A stretch of 64,000 bases of DNA from Desulfobulbaceae bacterium (GCA_013201405.1 JABMJC010000002.1:1-64000), one strand, 5' to 3'; counted from the stretch's first letter, positions 35,479 through 45,048 are shown. Program-made: numbers and translations. The notes: generated by a model not told the origin, from the sequence alone.

Positions 35479-36675
35479 ATGAGCTTTTTTTCGACATTGC
35501 GCCAGCACCTGCCGCCCATTATTTTTTTACTGGCGCTGCTGTCTGCCTTTCCTCCACTGGCAACCGATATGTATCTGCCGGCCCTGCCGCAGCTACAACA
35601 GGAATGGGGAGTTTCCTTTGCCAAGGTCAATCTCACCCTGGTCGCCTTTTTCATCTCCTACTGCTGTTTTCTGCTGATCCACGGCCCCCTGTCCGACCGT
35701 TTTGGCCGTAAGCCACCTCTCATTGCAGGTATTACCGTCTTTATCGCCGCTTCTGTGCTCTGTGCCATGGCCCCCTCTGTGGAGGTGATGGTTGCCGGCC
35801 GCTTTCTGCAAGGCGCCGGAGCTTCTGCGTCTTCGGCAGTAGTCTTTGCCACCAGTAAGGATCGCTTCAACGGACCCATGCGCCAGAAGGTATTTGTCCA
35901 GATTGGTGCAATTGTGGCTGCTGCCCCCATGCTGGCCCCGGTGTTGGGAGGCTGGCTGCTGAAATTCTTTTCCTGGCAGTGGATTTTTATCCTCCAGGCC
36001 ATGCTGGGCTGCATCGCCCTGGTGGGCGTTTACCACATGCGTGAAACCCTGCCCGAAAAGAGTGCGGCTGGATTTCGCGCGGTTTTTATGGGCTATTTGC
36101 GTCTTCTGGGCAATCAGGGCTATCTGCGCCAGCTCATGCTCTTTTCATTGATCGGTATGCCTCTTTTTGCCTTTATCGGTGGCTCTGCAGATCTGTACAT
36201 GAATGACATGGGGTTCAGCGCCCAGCAGTACGGGTATTTTTTTGCCTTCAACTCCTCGGCCTTTATTTTGGCGCCACTGGCCTTTTCGCGGGCATCGCGC
36301 CGCTTCAGCGTACGCTTGCTTATCCCTTTGGCGTTTTGCGGCATGCTGGCCGGAGCCCTTGTGCTGCTCGTGCCGGTGCTGCCCACTCCCTGGCACTTGG
36401 CTGTGCCCATGCTCTGGATCACTTTTTGTTTTTCTTTCTGCAGGCCAGCGGGAAATAATCTGATTTTGGAGGAGGTGAGCACAGACGCCGGCTCAGCCTC
36501 TTCGCTCATGGTCTTTTTTTATTTTGTGACCGGTGCTGCCGGAATTTGGATTTTTTCCCTGGCCTGGATAGACAAGCAGCAGGTGCTGGCCATTATGACC
36601 CTGGTGGTGGCGACTGTGGCACTTTTGTTGTGGTTTTTACATGCGTTTTTACCTGCGCCCCGTAGAGGCAGCTGA
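35479..36675 (+). CDS. Bcr/CflA-family multidrug efflux transporter (MFS)
   Basis: The 398-residue protein has about 12 hydrophobic helices and the drug:H+ antiporter family landmarks: ATDMYLPALPQL in helix 1, the MFS motif GPLSDRFGRKPPL between helices 2 and 3, and GRFLQGAGASASS in helix 4. These place it in the Bcr/CflA group. The start ATG at 35479 lies seven bases after the kinase stop, so the two may be co-transcribed. Substrate cannot be predicted. Confidence 0.9.
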   Translation: MSFFSTLRQHLPPIIFLLALLSAFPPLATDMYLPALPQLQQEWGVSFAKVNLTLVAFFISYCCFLLIHGPLSDRFGRKPPLIAGITVFIAASVLCAMAPSVEVMVAGRFLQGAGASASSAVVFATSKDRFNGPMRQKVFVQIGAIVAAAPMLAPVLGGWLLKFFSWQWIFILQAMLGCIALVGVYHMRETLPEKSAAGFRAVFMGYLRLLGNQGYLRQLMLFSLIGMPLFAFIGGSADLYMNDMGFSAQQYGYFFAFNSSAFILAPLAFSRASRRFSVRLLIPLAFCGMLAGALVLLVPVLPTPWHLAVPMLWITFCFSFCRPAGNNLILEEVSTDAGSASSLMVFFYFVTGAAGIWIFSLAWIDKQQVLAIMTLVVATVALLLWFLHAFLPAPRRGS

Positions 36676-36822
36676 CAAGGGACAGGCAAACACCGCTGTG
36701 CGTAGAGGTCTGTCAGACGCGGTACAGCGTGTGGGATCTGGTGTTGTGGGCTGTGGTTGCTGCAGGTACAGCGACAACCAGAACGTGCTTAACTGAAACG
36801 TAGAATTTTTTGGGAGGAAGAC

Positions 36823-37788
36823 ATGAAGAAAATCCGTTTGGCCCTTATTGCCGGAGGCAAGTCTGATGAGCGTGAGGTGTCCTTGAATGGCGCCAAGGGA
36901 GTGGCTGCTGCGCTGAATGCGGAAAAATACGAACTGAGCCGCTACGATCCTGCCAGCGACCTGGCTCGCCTGGCCGCGGATGCGGACAAACTGGATGTTG
37001 CCTTTATTCTTCTCCATGGTCTGTTCGGAGAAGACGGCACAATTCAGGGTTTTCTTGATCTGCTTGACATCCCCTACCAGGGAGCCGGGGTTTTGGGCAG
37101 CGCTACGGCCATGGACAAAAACCGGGCCAAAATCCTGTACCGTGAAAGCGGACTGCCTGTTGCCCCGTGGCTGATGGCAGAAGCAGCGGACCGCAATAAT
37201 CCAGAGCGTCTTGTCAACACCCTGCACCTGCCCTGTGTGGTGAAACCGGTGCGGCAGGGTTCCTCCATTGGCATGTCGATTGTGTATACCGCCGAGGAGA
37301 TGGGGCCCGCGTTGGAACTCGCCTTTGCCCATGACGAGCAGGTGATGGTCGAGGAGTACATCCAGGGCCGTGAGCTCACTGCGGCAGTTCTCGGCAACCA
37401 GGAATTGCAGGCTTTGCCGCTTGTCGAAATCATTCCGGACAGTCGCTATACCTTTTTCAACTACGAAGCAAAGTACCTGCCCGGTGCCAGCCGGGAGATT
37501 TGCCCGGCCGAGGTGGACGAGGCTGTCCGCGCGCAGGCGCAGGAATATGCACTGCGTGCGCACCGTTGCCTGGGCTTGAGGGGCTATAGTCGCACCGACA
37601 TGATGCTGTCGCAGGACAACAAGCTCTACGTGCTGGAAACCAACACCATTCCCGGAATGACCCCCACCAGCCTCTTTCCCCAGGCTGCAGCTGCGGCTGG
37701 CTATTCCTTTGCCTCTCTCTTGGATAAGCTGATCGAGCTGGCGCTTGAAGGCCGTGAGGCGGACAGCAAAGAGACAAACAACAAATAG
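36823..37788 (+). CDS. ddl: D-alanine--D-alanine ligase
   Basis: Ddl makes the D-Ala-D-Ala dipeptide used by the MurF half of MurE-MurF. The 321-residue ATP-grasp protein has LIAGGKSDEREVSLNGAKG at the start, LHGLFGEDGTIQG, CVVKPVRQGSSIGMS (ATP-grasp loop), VEEYIQGRELT, and YVLETNTIPGMTPTSLFPQA with the Mg-binding residues. The ribosome site GGGAGGAAG is strong. It lies outside the dcw cluster, about 5 kb after ftsZ, whereas it is often found beside murB. Confidence 0.95.
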   Translation: MKKIRLALIAGGKSDEREVSLNGAKGVAAALNAEKYELSRYDPASDLARLAADADKLDVAFILLHGLFGEDGTIQGFLDLLDIPYQGAGVLGSATAMDKNRAKILYRESGLPVAPWLMAEAADRNNPERLVNTLHLPCVVKPVRQGSSIGMSIVYTAEEMGPALELAFAHDEQVMVEEYIQGRELTAAVLGNQELQALPLVEIIPDSRYTFFNYEAKYLPGASREICPAEVDEAVRAQAQEYALRAHRCLGLRGYSRTDMMLSQDNKLYVLETNTIPGMTPTSLFPQAAAAAGYSFASLLDKLIELALEGREADSKETNNK

Positions 37789-37810
37789 ACTTAAGCCGCG
37801 CTCCGGTTAA

Positions 37811-39103
37811 TTAGTCCTTGGTCGTTTTTTCTGTAAAATGCTCCTTGAAGTAAGGGGCAAGCACTTTGGGCAATTTGATGCTGCCATCAGCCTCCTGGTA
37901 GTTTTCCATGATGGCCAGCAGGGTGCGGCCCACTGCCAGGCCAGAGCCGTTTAGGGTGTGCACCAAGCGACTTTTTTGTTCGCCCTTGGGGCGGTAGCGG
38001 ATGCCAGCTCGCCTGGCCTGGAAATCCAGGAAGTTTGAGCAGGAGGAAATTTCCCGGTAGGTTTGCTGGCTCGGCAGCCAGACTTCGATGTCATAGGTTT
38101 TGGCAGCAGAAAAGCCGAGATCGCCTGTGCACAGGCTCACCACCCGGTAGGGTAGCTCCAGCATCTGCAGCACCTCCTCGGCATCGGCCAACAGCGATTC
38201 CAACTCCTCCATGGATTGTTCAGGGGTGGTGAATTTCACCAGCTCCACCTTTTCAAACTGGTGTTGGCGGATCAGGCCACGGGTGTCTTTTCCGTACGAA
38301 CCTGCCTCGGAGCGGAAGCAAGGGGTATAGGCCGTATATTTGAGCGGCAGGTCTTCTTCGGCCAGGGTCTGGTTGGCATGCAGGTTGGTGACCGGTACTT
38401 CGGCCGTGGGGATGAGCCAAAGATCCCACCCCTCAATGCGGAAGAGATCTTCGCTGAACTTGGGTAACTGGCCGGTGCCGGTCATGGCTGCGGAGTTGAC
38501 GAGAAAGGGCGGGAGGACTTCGCTGTAACCATGGCGCTGGGTGTGCAGATCCAGAAAGAAATTGACCAGGGCCCGGGAGAGCCGTGCGCCAAAACCCTTG
38601 AGCACGGCAAAACGGGCTCCAGCCAATTGGGCTGCACTTTCAAAATCAAGGATGCCAAGTTGTTCTCCCAGTTCCCAGTGGGGCAGGGGTTGGAAGGCAA
38701 AGTCGCGGGGCTGACCCCAGCGCCTGATCTCCAGATTGTCCGCATCGCTGGTACCTATGGGGGTGTTGTCGTCGCACAGGTTGGGGATGGTCAAGACGAT
38801 TGCCTGCAACTCCTCTTCAATACCTGTAAGTTTGGCATCCAGTCCCTTGATCTGCTCGGCAACAGCCTTCATCGCCAGAATACGGGCCCCTGCCGCCTCG
38901 TCTGCACCTTCCTTTTTCAGTTGGGCGATCTCTTTGGAAACTGTGTTGCGCTGGTTTTTGAGGGCTTCTACCTGGGTCAGGAGTTCCAGGCGCTGGCCAT
39001 CGACCTGGCTGAAGCGCCCCAGGACAGCGGGATCGAGCCGGCGCAGCTCACATTTTTGGCGGACAAGTTCCAGATTTTCACGGACAAAACGGAGTTCAAG
39101 CAT
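37811..39103 (-). CDS. serS: Seryl-tRNA synthetase
   Basis: SerS charges tRNA-Ser and tRNA-Sec. The 430-residue protein begins with the family-typical [14 protein letters not shown], has an N-terminal antiparallel coiled-coil arm (about 30-100), then class II motif 2 ([29 protein letters not shown]) and motif 3 ([19 protein letters not shown]). It is convergent with ddl (22-base gap). No T-box or other leader element is evident upstream. Confidence 0.97.
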   Translation of the reverse strand: MLELRFVRENLELVRQKCELRRLDPAVLGRFSQVDGQRLELLTQVEALKNQRNTVSKEIAQLKKEGADEAAGARILAMKAVAEQIKGLDAKLTGIEEELQAIVLTIPNLCDDNTPIGTSDADNLEIRRWGQPRDFAFQPLPHWELGEQLGILDFESAAQLAGARFAVLKGFGARLSRALVNFFLDLHTQRHGYSEVLPPFLVNSAAMTGTGQLPKFSEDLFRIEGWDLWLIPTAEVPVTNLHANQTLAEEDLPLKYTAYTPCFRSEAGSYGKDTRGLIRQHQFEKVELVKFTTPEQSMEELESLLADAEEVLQMLELPYRVVSLCTGDLGFSAAKTYDIEVWLPSQQTYREISSCSNFLDFQARRAGIRYRPKGEQKSRLVHTLNGSGLAVGRTLLAIMENYQEADGSIKLPKVLAPYFKEHFTEKTTKD

Positions 39104-39428
39104 GGGATTTGCTCTGTTGATTTGATCTGTTAAGGAGACGTGGGCAAGGTGTACAGCTTGCTAAAACACATCTCAAAAATTTAGCATGGGCCCATCTGGA
39201 GTGCAAGGCGCAATCCTGTAGATACGGTCAAGCTGCGCTCATGCTGGCGAAGAAGAGAGAAGCCAGAGGAGCAGAGCCCCAAAACCCGGAGTCGGACAAG
39301 GGGAGGGCTCTTTTTTGCCAGCAGCTCCAGGCTTGCGCGGCAAGGACTCTTTTGCTATTTTCCGGACTCAAGCCCAGTCCGCCATCAGGAAAAACCGGGC
39401 GGCAACCCCTTCATGAACAGGCCTGCCG
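39104..39428. other. Divergent intergenic region serS/tatC, nothing recognised
   Basis: These 325 bases hold the 5' regions of serS (minus) and tatC (plus). I see no convincing coding frame, tRNA, hairpin with T-run or strong -35/-10 pair. Confidence 0.5.
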
Positions 39429-40160
39429 ATGCACATCAACCGGAGCGCAATCCTACTGTTTATAGCCGAGCTCAGACGATCAATACGCTTGCTTGGCGCA
39501 GCGCTCATTGGCCTGACCGTGGCGCTTTTCCTCTTTTCCGGACACTTGCGCACTTTTTTACAGCAACATATTGGCGGGCAGCTGTATTTTTTCTCAGTGG
39601 CTGAACCTTTTCTTGCCCATGTCAAGCTGGCTTTTTTCGCTGCGCTCTACCTGTTGATGCCCCTGTTTCTGTATGTGTTGTGGCGGGCACTGGGGCGTCC
39701 CTTTGGGTTGAGCGGCAGGCAGCGTTTTTGGTTTACCTTCTCCACCAGCCTGCTGTTTTATTGTGGTACTATTTTTTGTTACCTGCTGACCCTGCCCTTT
39801 GGCATCCAGTTTCTGCTCGGTTTTGCGGGCGAAACCCTGGAGCCGGTCATCTCCATCAACCGGTTCACCAATTTTATTTCCCTTTTTGTGCTGGCCTTTG
39901 GCTTGGTGTTTGAGCTACCGGTTTTTATGATTTTCTGCTCGCGCGTCGGCTTGATCAGTCGCAGAGGCTTTGAACGGAACCGGCGCTACGCCATTTTAAC
40001 CATCGCCATCCTGGCTGCGGTGTTGACACCAACCCCGGATGCAGTCAATATGGGGCTTATGGGTCTTCCTTTATACCTGTTGTACGAGATAGGCATTGTC
40101 CTGATCCGTGTGTTCCGGTTGGATAAGCAGGTGGAGTCGAAAGGGAAGGCGACCGGCTGA
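39429..40160 (+). CDS. tatC: Sec-independent protein translocase TatC
   Basis: TatC is the signal-peptide receptor of the twin-arginine export pathway. The 243-residue protein has six predicted transmembrane helices, the N-terminal ELRRSIR segment, a glutamate in helix 1-2 periplasmic loop (VAEPFLAHVK), GLVFELPVFM in helix 4 and LTPTPDAVNM near helix 5. The typical FxxE and P residues are present. tatA/tatB genes are not adjacent. Confidence 0.93.
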   Translation: MHINRSAILLFIAELRRSIRLLGAALIGLTVALFLFSGHLRTFLQQHIGGQLYFFSVAEPFLAHVKLAFFAALYLLMPLFLYVLWRALGRPFGLSGRQRFWFTFSTSLLFYCGTIFCYLLTLPFGIQFLLGFAGETLEPVISINRFTNFISLFVLAFGLVFELPVFMIFCSRVGLISRRGFERNRRYAILTIAILAAVLTPTPDAVNMGLMGLPLYLLYEIGIVLIRVFRLDKQVESKGKATG

Positions 40161-40166
40161 GGTGCA

Positions 40167-40592
40167 TTAAAATTCCTGCACTTGGATGCCTGAGCGTTGG
40201 AGCAGGGCGGCGCATACCCCGGGCCTTGGCGTACAACCACAGGATGGGCTGCCTGATTTGAGCAGGGCCAGATGAATATTTTGCATGCGGACAATGGCAT
40301 GCACCATGTTCGCGCCCTGTATAAAGGCAGGGCTGAGGTCGCGGCCATAGGGGTCGAGCACCCGGGCCCGGCCCTCTAACACGGCATGGCCATCCCCACC
40401 CATGAGCATGGCTGGAAGTCGAGGGGTGGGCAAACCACCCAGTTGCTCAGGACAGATGGGGATGTACTGATACTGTTTAAGAACGTGCAGGCAGGCTTTA
40501 TTTGTTTTGTTTTTTCCGTCATAACGGGTGCACAGGCCAAGAAGACAAGCGCTGACCAGGCACAGGGGCTTGGACAAGGGCTGAGGCGGCAT
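40167..40592 (-). CDS. DUF523 family protein
   Basis: The 141-residue form starts at the ATG at 40592 and shows the family signature: LVSACLLGLCTRYDG, ICPEQLGGLPTPRLPA, and LLKSGSPSCGC near the C-terminus. The conserved cysteines in these three segments suggest metal or Fe-S binding; a function has not been established. The preceding 29 codons belong to the divergent FtsB-like region and are not used. It runs tail to tail with tatC. Confidence 0.88.
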   Translation of the reverse strand: MPPQPLSKPLCLVSACLLGLCTRYDGKNKTNKACLHVLKQYQYIPICPEQLGGLPTPRLPAMLMGGDGHAVLEGRARVLDPYGRDLSPAFIQGANMVHAIVRMQNIHLALLKSGSPSCGCTPRPGVCAALLQRSGIQVQEF

Positions 40593-40605
40593 GGGGAGAA
40601 CTCCA

Positions 40606-40959
40606 GTGAAATGGTTGACAAAAAAACGGATGACTGTGGGAACGCCAGGGCGGCAGCTGGGGGAGAAGGCCCGGGCCAACGTTTTTTGGCCGGCCGTAGG
40701 GGCGATTGTTGTGCTGTTGGTCCTGTGGGTACTGTTTGCGCCGGGCAGCGGCTATTTGCACTACAAAAAGGCGCAACGGCAGCTGGAGGCGATAGAGCAG
40801 GAAAATCTCCGTTTGCAGCGCGATAATGAAGCTCTGCGACAGGAAATTGGGCGCCTGAAAACAGATGAGGCTTACCTTGAGGAGGTTGCGCGCAAAAAGC
40901 ATGGGCTCCTGAAAAAAAACGAACGGGTCTATGAATTCAACAGCCCGGGTGGCAAATGA
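40606..40959 (+). CDS. Septum formation initiator, FtsB/DivIC-like
   Basis: A small bitopic protein of about 117 residues: basic N-terminus, one transmembrane helix (VGAIVVLLVLWVLF), then a periplasmic coiled coil (about 45-90) rich in E, Q and L that ends in EEVARKKHGLLKKNE, matching the FtsB/DivIC C-terminal landmark. FtsB joins FtsL and FtsQ in the divisome. The start is uncertain: GTG at 40606 has GGGAG upstream; ATGs at 40591 and 40630 are alternatives. It is divergent from the DUF523 gene. Confidence 0.82.
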   Translation: MKWLTKKRMTVGTPGRQLGEKARANVFWPAVGAIVVLLVLWVLFAPGSGYLHYKKAQRQLEAIEQENLRLQRDNEALRQEIGRLKTDEAYLEEVARKKHGLLKKNERVYEFNSPGGK

Positions 40960-41005
40960 AGGTGCTGGCACTGTGTGGGGAACCGCACGGGTTCCTGGAT
41001 CATCC

Positions 41006-41203
41006 TCAGCGAAAGCCTCCCCTGGGTTGACAGGTTGGCCCGGTCTGTGCCGGAGAGGAGCGGTGGCTCGAGGCAGATATCTGCTTGCGTACCTCTGTGC
41101 TGCCACAGTGTGGACATGCTACGATCTGTTGGCTTGCGGCAGAGGTGGTGAGCTGTTCAAAGTCTTTGTCGCAGGAGCGGCAATGGTATTCGTAAAGCGG
41201 CAT
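41006..41203 (-). CDS. FmdB-family zinc ribbon protein
   Basis: The 65-residue protein has MPLYEYHCRSCDKDFE and VACPHCGS, giving two CxxC pairs (C8/C11, C30/C33) of the FmdB putative regulatory zinc ribbon. These small proteins are common next to unrelated genes, and their role is not settled. The C-terminus is basic, polar and probably disordered. Confidence 0.88.
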   Translation of the reverse strand: MPLYEYHCRSCDKDFEQLTTSAASQQIVACPHCGSTEVRKQISASSHRSSPAQTGPTCQPRGGFR

Positions 41204-41483
41204 GTGGTTTTGTTGTGTAGAGGGGGTATGTGTTTGTGACTTGGTTTACATTCGGTGCTGCAGGTAGTCAGTGGTCTTGTTCCGGTCCCTCTATCTGGAA
41301 GCAGGATCCGGAAAGCAGGATCCGTGATTACGATGGTCACCTTAAAATAGCCGTACCACCCTTTGAGGTCAATGTTTCAACTTATTTTACAGTAAACGTT
41401 AAAGGCGAGCAAACGGCAAGGGCGACACCTCGCTGGCCGGAGCACAGCAAGATACACCCAGTGTAATAAAAGCGTAATAGATT

Positions 41484-42350
41484 ATGGTAGAGAGCAAGAC
41501 AGGCGTGGACTCATCTTCTGAATATGTATGGCAGCTGGCCTCTGCCCTGCGTGCCCGCCTGCGCTTTCATCAGCAATGCGGTATCAGTGCCTATCCTCCC
41601 CTTGCTCTTCCCTCTTTACCGAAAAAAGCAGAGTTGCCGCCATCCCAGCCACAAAATATGGGGGGAGAAAACATGCGCCAGCAGGCTTTGGAAAAGACAA
41701 AAACAGAAGAGCAGTCCCGGCCGCAGACAATGCGCCGTTTGAAGACTATTGCGGAAACTGTGCGCGCCTGCACACTCTGTGCTCTGGCGCCTGCTTCGCC
41801 AGCACGAACTGTGGGCTTGGGCAGGGCGCGAGCCCGTCTGCTGGTGGTGGGTGATTATGCCGTGGCAGAGGGCCAGAATAGCGGCCCCTTACCATCCTTG
41901 CCAGCAGATCAGATCACGCTTTGCTTTGGCAAGGCCGAGGATGAACTGTTATGGAAAATGATGCAGGCCATTGGTCTGGGTCCGCAGGATGTGTACGTGA
42001 CCAATGCGCTGAAATGTTTTCTGCCGCAGGAACAAGAACCAGGTATTGAGAGCCTTTGGCAATGCAGGCAGCATCTGTTCGACGAGATTGCTGCGGTGCA
42101 GCCGGCGGTTGTATGCGCCATGGGCGATACTGCGGCATCTGCGCTGTTGGGGGGTACAGAGCCGGTGGCGCGGTTGCGGGGGCGTGCACACCTTTTCCGG
42201 ACAGGCGGTGCTGGGGCAGCGGCATATAGGGTTATGGTTACCTACCATCCCCGTCTTCTGCTCCGCCTCACCGACATGAAGGCGGCTGCGTGGCAGGATT
42301 TGCAACAGGTGCGCAGCATGCTGCACCAGCGTGGTACAGTTCGAGGTTGA
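41484..42350 (+). CDS. Uracil-DNA glycosylase superfamily (family 4/5-like), diverged active site
   Basis: The 288-residue protein has an unconserved N-terminal third followed by a UDG-fold domain from about residue 95. Four cysteines that fit the [4Fe-4S] site of family 4 UDGs are present (CTLC, then NALKCFLP and QCRQHL). The motif B-like HP is seen in VTYHPRLLLR. However, the catalytic motif A, normally GEAPGxxED with GRPFVGRAG, is replaced by GDYAVAEGQNSGPLP and CFGKAEDELL. The protein may act on another lesion or be inactive. It is followed by upp, so a link to pyrimidine salvage is possible but unproven. Confidence 0.7.
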   Translation: MVESKTGVDSSSEYVWQLASALRARLRFHQQCGISAYPPLALPSLPKKAELPPSQPQNMGGENMRQQALEKTKTEEQSRPQTMRRLKTIAETVRACTLCALAPASPARTVGLGRARARLLVVGDYAVAEGQNSGPLPSLPADQITLCFGKAEDELLWKMMQAIGLGPQDVYVTNALKCFLPQEQEPGIESLWQCRQHLFDEIAAVQPAVVCAMGDTAASALLGGTEPVARLRGRAHLFRTGGAGAAAYRVMVTYHPRLLLRLTDMKAAAWQDLQQVRSMLHQRGTVRG

Positions 42351-42427
42351 GTAAACGGGCCGTATGGCAGCATAGGGCAGCATAGGCCCATTCAACCCGT
42401 AGCACCTTTCACCAGAGGAGAAATGAC

Positions 42428-43054
42428 ATGGCTGTGCATGAGTTGCACCATCCGCTTGTGCGGCATAAGCTGGGGCTTTTGCGGGAAAAGGATATCTCCA
42501 CCAAGGATTTTCGCGAACTGGCCTCTGAACTGGGCATGCTGCTCACCTACGAGGCAACCCGGGATCTTCCGCTGGGGAAAGTGCGGACCGAATCCTGGGC
42601 CGGGCCGGTTGAGGTTGAACGGATCAAGGGCAAGAAGTTCACCATTGTTCCCATTTTGCGCGCGGGCATTGGTATGATGGACGGGGTATTGCGGGCGGTA
42701 CCCACAGCCAGAATTTCGATGGTGGGTGTCTATCGGGATGAGCAAACCATGCAGCCAGTAACCTACTTCAAAAAACTGGTGCAGGATATCGACCAACGCA
42801 AGGCCATGATCCTTGACCCCATGCTGGCCACGGGTGGTACCCTGATCGCCACCATTGACATGCTCAAGGAGGCGGGCTGCAGGGATATTATCGGTATTTT
42901 TCTGGTGGCTGCGCCCGAGGGCATTGCCCGCCTGGAAGCCCGGCATCCGGATGTGGATATCTATGTGGCTGCGGTGGACGAACGCCTGGATCAGAATAGC
43001 TATATCCTGCCTGGTCTGGGTGATGCCGGCGACAAGATTTTCGGCACCAAGTAA
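42428..43054 (+). CDS. upp: Uracil phosphoribosyltransferase
   Basis: Upp makes UMP from uracil and PRPP. The 208-residue protein has the family start [16 protein letters not shown], the flexible segment [14 protein letters not shown], the PRPP-binding [14 protein letters not shown], and the uracil-binding [16 protein letters not shown]. All are intact. A good ribosome site (AGAGGAG) precedes the ATG at 42428. Confidence 0.97.
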   Translation: MAVHELHHPLVRHKLGLLREKDISTKDFRELASELGMLLTYEATRDLPLGKVRTESWAGPVEVERIKGKKFTIVPILRAGIGMMDGVLRAVPTARISMVGVYRDEQTMQPVTYFKKLVQDIDQRKAMILDPMLATGGTLIATIDMLKEAGCRDIIGIFLVAAPEGIARLEARHPDVDIYVAAVDERLDQNSYILPGLGDAGDKIFGTK

Positions 43055-43103
43055 TAACCGATGTCAGTAATGTCGGTATACTGTTCATAACTCTTTCTTT
43101 TGA

Positions 43104-43298
43104 TCAGTTTCTGGTCTTACCACTGACAAAGAGTTCAAAGAGTTTTTCAAAGACAAAGGGAATGGCCGATGCCTGGGCATTGGCCGAACCTGCATAAGCC
43201 TTGGTCAGTTCAAAGGCACGCTCAAAGCTTTCTTCATAGTCGGACTGCTCATTTTTCCGTAGAATACGGACCAGTTCCTGGGCGATGTGCTCTTCCAT
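43104..43298 (-). CDS. Small hypothetical protein
   Basis: A 64-residue acidic, helical, leucine-containing protein without cysteines or membrane segments. The ATG at 43298 has AAAGAGG upstream, and the coding bias looks normal, so I regard it as real. It runs convergent to upp. I do not recognise a family. Confidence 0.5.
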   Translation of the reverse strand: MEEHIAQELVRILRKNEQSDYEESFERAFELTKAYAGSANAQASAIPFVFEKLFELFVSGKTRN

Positions 43299-43489
43299 GC
43301 TTGAGACCTCTTTAACATGGTGGGAAGTGAAGGGAAAAATATGCACTAAGGTACCATACCAGGAGAGACTGCGTCAGTGTTTTTCCAGGGAACCCCCCTG
43401 ACCGTTTCGGCAAGAACAGGGACGTGCCGGATACCGTGGGTTGCAACCATAACGACGTGGCTGGTCGAAGTGGTTGGTGGGAAATCAAC

Positions 43490-43518
43490 TTGACGCTGCT
43501 CTGCCTTGCCTGTACCTT
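43490..43518 (+). promoter_or_regulatory. Candidate promoter upstream of the DisA_N-like gene
   Basis: TTGACG (43490-43495) and TACCTT (43513-43518) are separated by 17 bases, about 90 bases before the ATG at 43606. The rest of the 43299-43605 gap shows nothing else that I recognise. Confidence 0.35.
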
Positions 43519-43605
43519 AAACTAAATAGGTGTTCGGCATCATTTTTAATGAATCTTCGGGAAGATACCGTGGTCAACCGGAAGCAACAGTGAGAGGTGG
43601 GTGCC

Positions 43606-45048
43606 ATGATTGACAAGGCGGGCTACTCCTTTATCCGGCGCTGCGTTAGCGATATTATCAATGGTTTGAGTGAAGGCTTCACCCATTTCTCTGGCGCAAG
43701 CCGGGCAGCGGTTGTTTTTGCGCTTGGGCCGGATAGCCCGCTCATGATCTGTGACCCGCAGCATCTCTTGCAGGGGCACGAGCCCATCTTCAAGCAGCTC
43801 TTTTTGCAGGATGAATCGTGGCGTTACCACGAAAAGGCCAGGATCGGAGGCAGGAAATTTATCGATGTGCTTTCTGTGCCGAATTTGGGCCTGGCTGGTC
43901 TGCTCTCCAGCGGTGGCTACTCGAGCCCGGTTTTTTTTCAGTTCTGGTTTACGGAACACCATCCCAATCTCTGTTCCACCGGTCCCAGCGAATGCTGGCT
44001 GGAACATGCCCTTTGGCGTTTTGCCCATGACGTGGCCAATGGCGTGGAGCGCTACTCTGGGATTTCTGGCTACTTTCTCAAGGAATACGCCACCCATGCG
44101 GTGCGCGATCATATCATCGACCGCATGAACCGGCTCATTGGCTGGGATACGCCCCTGAGGATCTATCCCGTACTGGATGCAGTACTCATGATCTCCGAAA
44201 CCAGGGAGGAGGGTTCCTGGCCAGAGGGGCGGTTGCTTTTCATCGACCCGCGTTTGGCGGATGATCTGGACTATTTGATCCGCTTCAACGAGGAGGAGCG
44301 GCCCCAGTTGACCCACTACCGGCATGTGCGCAAGATGTTGCAGAGCGTGGAACATGCCAACCGCTATCTGGTCAGCGATGGCCGCGCCATACTGGGTATT
44401 TGCGGCGGACAGCGACCTGCTTTTTCCGTCAGCGCCGAATTTTTTGGACGCCGGGGCTTTCTCAGGGTCAATAGCGACAAGATCTGCAGTTTTTCCGACG
44501 GTCGCTTTTCTTCCAGCAATTATCGCCCCACCCTGGTGCAACTGGAAGAACTGCTCCTGGAATGCGACCTGGAGCAGACCCAGCGCTTCTACCTGTTCAG
44601 CATTGTCACTGGTCTGGTATACCATGCCCAGCGCCATAAACACGGCTGCACCATTGTCCTCGACCTGAATGAAAAGCCCGAAGATATTTCGGGCTATGTG
44701 CTGAAACCACCACTGGATCTGCGCAAACCCTACATGCTGCACATGACCAAAGCCCTGGCCAAGGTGGACGGTGCCCTGCACATTGGGGCAGACTTGCACC
44801 TGCACGGTTTTGCCAGCCTGCTCGATGGTCGTACCTATACCGGCGAAGATCGTGCCAGGGGAGCACGCTACAATTCTGCCCTGCGCTACAGTCATGAACA
44901 CCAGAATGTGATTGTGGTAGTAGTTTCCGCAGACTTGCCGGTATCTGTACTCTACCGCGGCATGGATATGGATGGTGCTTGCGCCTGGCGACAGTACCCT
45001 GGTGGTGGCACCTACCAGATCAATACTCTGGAACAGTGGGTGCTGTAA
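43606..45048 (+). CDS. Diadenylate-cyclase-like (DisA_N-type) protein with large N-terminal domain
   Basis: The 480-residue protein has no membrane segment. Its C-terminal part (about residues 375-460) resembles the DAC/DisA_N domain: VDGALHIG with the DGA motif at 388-390, then RGARYNSA at 418-425 in place of the usual GTRHRAA, then a VVVVSADLPVSVLYRG strand. DAC domains make c-di-AMP. Here the RHR motif is RYN, so activity is uncertain. The first 370 residues may be a sensor of the DACN type but show no motif I can name firmly. The start ATG at 43606 has GAGAGG upstream. dnaG follows. Confidence 0.65.
   Translation: MIDKAGYSFIRRCVSDIINGLSEGFTHFSGASRAAVVFALGPDSPLMICDPQHLLQGHEPIFKQLFLQDESWRYHEKARIGGRKFIDVLSVPNLGLAGLLSSGGYSSPVFFQFWFTEHHPNLCSTGPSECWLEHALWRFAHDVANGVERYSGISGYFLKEYATHAVRDHIIDRMNRLIGWDTPLRIYPVLDAVLMISETREEGSWPEGRLLFIDPRLADDLDYLIRFNEEERPQLTHYRHVRKMLQSVEHANRYLVSDGRAILGICGGQRPAFSVSAEFFGRRGFLRVNSDKICSFSDGRFSSSNYRPTLVQLEELLLECDLEQTQRFYLFSIVTGLVYHAQRHKHGCTIVLDLNEKPEDISGYVLKPPLDLRKPYMLHMTKALAKVDGALHIGADLHLHGFASLLDGRTYTGEDRARGARYNSALRYSHEHQNVIVVVVSADLPVSVLYRGMDMDGACAWRQYPGGGTYQINTLEQWVL

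Noticed and set aside
39104-39428. Possible tRNA or T-box in the serS/tatC gap
   Set aside because: No cloverleaf, T-loop or T-box core could be found on either strand.
43058-43080. ACCGA...TCGGT inverted repeat after upp
   Set aside because: Only five paired bases with an 11-base loop and no T-run on either strand; not a convincing terminator.
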